A stretch of 6,189 bases of DNA. Source: Synechococcaceae cyanobacterium RL_1_2. Lineage in GTDB: Bacteria; Cyanobacteriota; Cyanobacteriia; Cyanobacteriales; JAAUPO01. Below are positions 3,624 through 6,189 of the stretch, piece by piece. The stretch is from NCBI GenBank assembly GCA_012033095.1, contig JAAUPO010000154.1:1-6189 (forward strand), written 5' to 3'. The position numbers were made by a program, and so were the translations under genes. A model generated the notes under the pieces. That model worked only from the letters and a program-made list of their open reading frames with translations, was not told the DNA's origin and made no database searches. How positions within the stretch are numbered: position 1 is the stretch's first letter; each line of letters opens with the position of its first letter.

Positions 3624-6189
3624 TTAACCAAAGGAGAACACCGCATCATTGAAGTCATAATCACTAATGCCCACTCCCGCCGGTAAATCCTCAAATCCGA
3701 AGACGTTACCACCAAAGGATTTAATGTGGGCAGCGCGATCGGGGTTAGCAGCCCCAAAGCTAAAGTAAGCCACTGGTAAAGTGTTGTAATTACTGGCGGT
3801 AGCTGCCTGGTTACCAGGGTTTGCACCCAACAAGCCAAAGAAGAAAGAATAAGCTTGATTAACGGTGCCACTATAGTTGCCTCCATTAGCAATCACAAAG
3901 GGAGCATAATACTGGCCATCTAGGGGTGCATAGAACGCAGTGCCCGCCGGCAAGGTGTTGCTGGAGCTACCTCCAACCCTAAAAGCAAAGGTAGGAACGG
4001 CATTACTTAATGCGACTTCCGTATAGCCATCGTCCCCAGGGTTAATCACATTGCCATTGCTATCCCTAACTGCTCCAGTCAGGTTATCTAATCGGTACAG
4101 ACCGATCAAATTATTGAAGCTGGCATCTGTTTGACTTAGGGCATTGGCCAGGGCTGCAATCACCGCGTTACGATCGGTATTGGCTAGGCGTTGATAGGCA
4201 ATCCCATCGACTAAACCATTGACAGCAGAAGCACCAAAACCAGGAGCAGACCTATCATTCTGGATAACTGCCAGTAAGCTAGGGTTTGCATCGGCGATGG
4301 GAATAACTTGAGCTGGTGGCACACCGATAGTAGTGGGCTGGGAAATAATTTGACCCACGTAGTTAAGGGTCAAGTCAATGATGGATTCATTTACCCCATC
4401 GCTCAAGGTATAGGCAAAGGTATCTTGGCCGACAAAGGTGGGATCGTTGGGGACATAATTCAACGTCTTTTGGTTACTGTTAATGGTCACCGTACCGGAC
4501 TGGGCACTACCCACCGCCACGATCGTGACATCATCCCCTTCTAGATCCACTACTGGATTACTACCGGAGAATAGATCAATGGTGGTTTGGGGCTGTGTCA
4601 GCGCGGCAGTACTGGGCCCAGTAGGGGCAATGTCATTAACGTTAGTTACTTGAACCGTAATGGTTTGGGCACTCGAAACCCCTTGGCTAGCATCCCGGGC
4701 TGTGACCTCAAAGGTATAGGTATTGCTATCTTGATTGCTTCCACCCCTGGGAGTTTCAAAATCAGGAGCTTGACTGAAACTAATAATCCCTTGGCTGCTA
4801 ACACTAAATAAATCAGCATTAATTCCGGCTAAAACAAAAGTGACCGCCTCATCTTCAGGATCGTCAGCTTCGATGCTGCCAACGGTGGTTACATTTTCCG
4901 CGACGGTAAACGTATTATCGCTAATAATGACCGGCACATCATTAATCGGATTAACGGTGATGGATACCACTTGGGAGGGTGCGGCTTTGGGGTCTGGGGA
5001 ACCATTGGTAATGGCATTATCGATCGCGTTGATCGTTAAATTAGCCACCCCAAAACCATCGTCTCTGATGGTATAGGTTAAAGTTCCACTAGCATCGATC
5101 GCGGGAGTCACCGCGAATAAAGTGTCGTTATCAGTGGTAAGGGTAAAGGTTAAAGTTTGACTCGATTCATTGCTAGATCCTGGATTAATGGATACGAAAT
5201 TAGCAACGGTTTGAGCACCGGCATCCTCGTTAATGGCCTGATTTCCACCTACGATAAAACTAGGAGCATCATTAACTTCCGTCACCGTTAACGTAATGGT
5301 CTGGGTTAGTGATTTGGGATCAGCGGAGCCATTGGTGGTGCCATCATCGGTGCCAGTAATCGTTAACGTCGCAGTACCGTTTCCATCATCGACGGTGGTG
5401 TAGGTCAGAGTGCCATTACTATCGATCGTGGGAAGTACGGAGAACAAACCATCATTATCAGTGGTAACAACAAAGGTAATGGTTTGACCACTTTCATCCG
5501 CTGCCCCTCCTGGATTGGGAGTGGTAATGAAACCGGATACCGTTTGAGCACCGGCATCCTCTGCAACGGTTTGATTGCCAAGGGTACCAAAGGTTGGCGC
5601 ATCATTTACCTCCGTGATGGTCAGGGCGGCGGTTTGAGGGGAGGAACTTTGGGGATCCGCCGCACCATTGGTGGTGCCATCATCGGTGGCCACAATGGTT
5701 AAAGTTGCTGTGCCGTTGGCATCGGGGGCGGCGGTATAGGTCAGATTGCCATTACTATCGATCGCGGGCAGTACGGCAAATAGGCCATCATTATCGGTGG
5801 TAACAACAAAACTCAGTACTTGGTTCGATTCATCGGGCCCGCCCAAATCAAAGGTATTGGCAAAACCAGCCACGGTCTGGGCCCCTGCATCTTCCGCTAC
5901 GGTAGGAATGGAGCCAAGGACAAAGCTAGGGGCTTCATTTACTTCCGTCACACTTAACGTAATAGTTTCGACGGATTGTTGAAAATCGGGACTTCCATCA
6001 GTGGTGCCATCATCGGTACCAGTAATAGTTAGCGTCGCAGTACCGTTAGCATTAGCAGCGGTAGTATAGCTTAAATTACCAGCACTATCGATCGTGGGAA
6101 GTACCGAGAACAAACCATCATTATCAGTGGTAACAACAAAGGTAATGGTTTGACCACTTTCATCCGCTGCCCCTCCTGGATTGGGAGTG
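3624..6189 (-). CDS. large cadherin-like/VCBS-type repeat surface protein with C-terminal DUF4114 domain, 5' partial
   Basis: The frame is open from the window edge to the TAA at 3624-3626, giving 854 visible residues with the N-terminus missing. A TTG at 6113 is internal, because the preceding codons continue the repeat (DESGQTITFVVTTDNDG). Residues 1-415 are four units of about 110 residues (the first partial) with VAEDAGAQTV, TTDNDGLF, NGTATLTI and TDDGTTNGS. Residues 416-517 form a cadherin repeat (VAEN, ADDPEDE, PDFETP, VTARD), and 518-611 a further Ig/cadherin-like unit. The C-terminal 243 residues end in a DUF4114 domain (about 752-854) with YYAPFVIA, GFEDLP and the Asp-rich DYDFND. 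This architecture is typical of exported, calcium-dependent adhesin or matrix proteins. Cys is absent and acidic residues abound. Export signals are outside the window, so the secretion route and ligand are unknown. Confidence 0.88.
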   Translation of the reverse strand, partial: TPNPGGAADESGQTITFVVTTDNDGLFSVLPTIDSAGNLSYTTAANANGTATLTITGTDDGTTDGSPDFQQSVETITLSVTEVNEAPSFVLGSIPTVAEDAGAQTVAGFANTFDLGGPDESNQVLSFVVTTDNDGLFAVLPAIDSNGNLTYTAAPDANGTATLTIVATDDGTTNGAADPQSSSPQTAALTITEVNDAPTFGTLGNQTVAEDAGAQTVSGFITTPNPGGAADESGQTITFVVTTDNDGLFSVLPTIDSNGTLTYTTVDDGNGTATLTITGTDDGTTNGSADPKSLTQTITLTVTEVNDAPSFIVGGNQAINEDAGAQTVANFVSINPGSSNESSQTLTFTLTTDNDTLFAVTPAIDASGTLTYTIRDDGFGVANLTINAIDNAITNGSPDPKAAPSQVVSITVNPINDVPVIISDNTFTVAENVTTVGSIEADDPEDEAVTFVLAGINADLFSVSSQGIISFSQAPDFETPRGGSNQDSNTYTFEVTARDASQGVSSAQTITVQVTNVNDIAPTGPSTAALTQPQTTIDLFSGSNPVVDLEGDDVTIVAVGSAQSGTVTINSNQKTLNYVPNDPTFVGQDTFAYTLSDGVNESIIDLTLNYVGQIISQPTTIGVPPAQVIPIADANPSLLAVIQNDRSAPGFGASAVNGLVDGIAYQRLANTDRNAVIAALANALSQTDASFNNLIGLYRLDNLTGAVRDSNGNVINPGDDGYTEVALSNAVPTFAFRVGGSSSNTLPAGTAFYAPLDGQYYAPFVIANGGNYSGTVNQAYSFFFGLLGANPGNQAATASNYNTLPVAYFSFGAANPDRAAHIKSFGGNVFGFEDLPAGVGISDYDFNDAVFSFG
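5418..5523 (-). repeat. near-identical 106-bp direct repeat, copy A
   Basis: This stretch matches 6084-6189 at every base except 5439 (G here, C in the other copy). The offset is 666 bp, exactly two 333-bp units. It lies in the third visible adhesin unit and encodes the stretch around DESGQTITFVVTTDNDG. Confidence 0.9.
6084..6189 (-). repeat. near-identical 106-bp direct repeat, copy B (reaches the window edge)
   Basis: This is the partner of 5418-5523 with one mismatch at 6105. It runs into the window edge, so the identical tract may be longer. The sequence on its low-coordinate side (below 6084) diverges at once from that beside copy A, which marks a sharp boundary. Confidence 0.9.

Larger units (their letters stand above)
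4944..6189 (-). repeat. tandem array of about 110-residue protein repeats (coding)
   Basis: There are four consecutive units, in reading order 6189-5940 (partial), 5939-5607 (333 bp), 5606-5274 (333 bp) and 5273-4944 (330 bp). Each begins with N-E/D-A-P and ends with VTEV-type residues. The first three are alike at DNA level as well as protein level. The fourth has drifted (INEDAGAQTV, TTDNDTLF, IDNAITNGSPDP). Divergence increasing toward the C-terminus fits recent expansion at the upstream side. Confidence 0.85.

Noticed and set aside
3593..5982. Several open frames on both strands within the adhesin gene
   Set aside because: They are shadows of the repetitive, stop-poor adhesin coding sequence, which has clear domain matches in its own frame.
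4944..6189. CRISPR-like repeat array
   Set aside because: The repeats are about 333 bp, in frame and protein coding, with no short repeat-spacer structure.

Overview
The window looks like a piece of a cyanobacterial chromosome. It carries a psbY-type photosystem II peptide, a PAP/fibrillin (plastoglobulin-family) protein, a stand-alone gamma-carbonic-anhydrase-fold protein, a large cadherin-like/DUF4114 surface protein, three exact copies of the HIP1 octamer GCGATCGC (923-930, 2000-2007, 2860-2867), and two copies of a GGACTTACGC-ended small repeat of a kind I recall from cyanobacterial intergenic regions. The genus cannot be fixed from this alone.

All five recognisable genes are on the minus strand, so transcription order runs from high to low coordinates. 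From the right: a surface/secreted repeat protein (3624 to beyond 6189, 5' end cut by the window edge); a gamma-CA-like protein (2724-3241); psbY (2189-2323) with a good promoter and a strong intrinsic terminator; a PAP/fibrillin protein (1388-2028); and a short one-TM protein resembling the AsmA/DUF748 type (224-921). The spacers are 140 to 470 bp, so these look like mostly separate transcription units rather than one operon. psbY and the fibrillin gene both concern the thylakoid membrane, but nothing shows that they work together.

The most striking point is that three of the five genes (AsmA-like, fibrillin, gamma-CA-like) are each broken by a single -1 frameshift. Each shift falls at or beside an A/T homopolymer, and adding one base restores a full-length family-like protein. 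Three unrelated genes damaged in the same way points to systematic homopolymer under-calling, although real decay cannot be excluded. The annotation therefore gives rejoined spans.

The spacers are rich in small non-autonomous elements: a 145-bp MITE-like element with 17-bp imperfect terminal inverted repeats and a 9-bp target duplication (16-160); a 110-bp element with perfect 12-bp inverted ends directly after the fibrillin stop codon (1277-1386); a degenerate relative of it at 3448-3586; and a weaker inverted-repeat segment at 2473-2631. A decayed coding remnant lies between the 1277 element and the AsmA-like gene. The surface-protein gene carries about 110-residue tandem repeats, two of which share a 106-bp stretch with a single mismatch.

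I found no CRISPR array, rRNA, tRNA, phage cassette or clearly new system. The interest here lies in the small mobile elements, the frameshift pattern, and the hairpin between psbY and the fibrillin gene.
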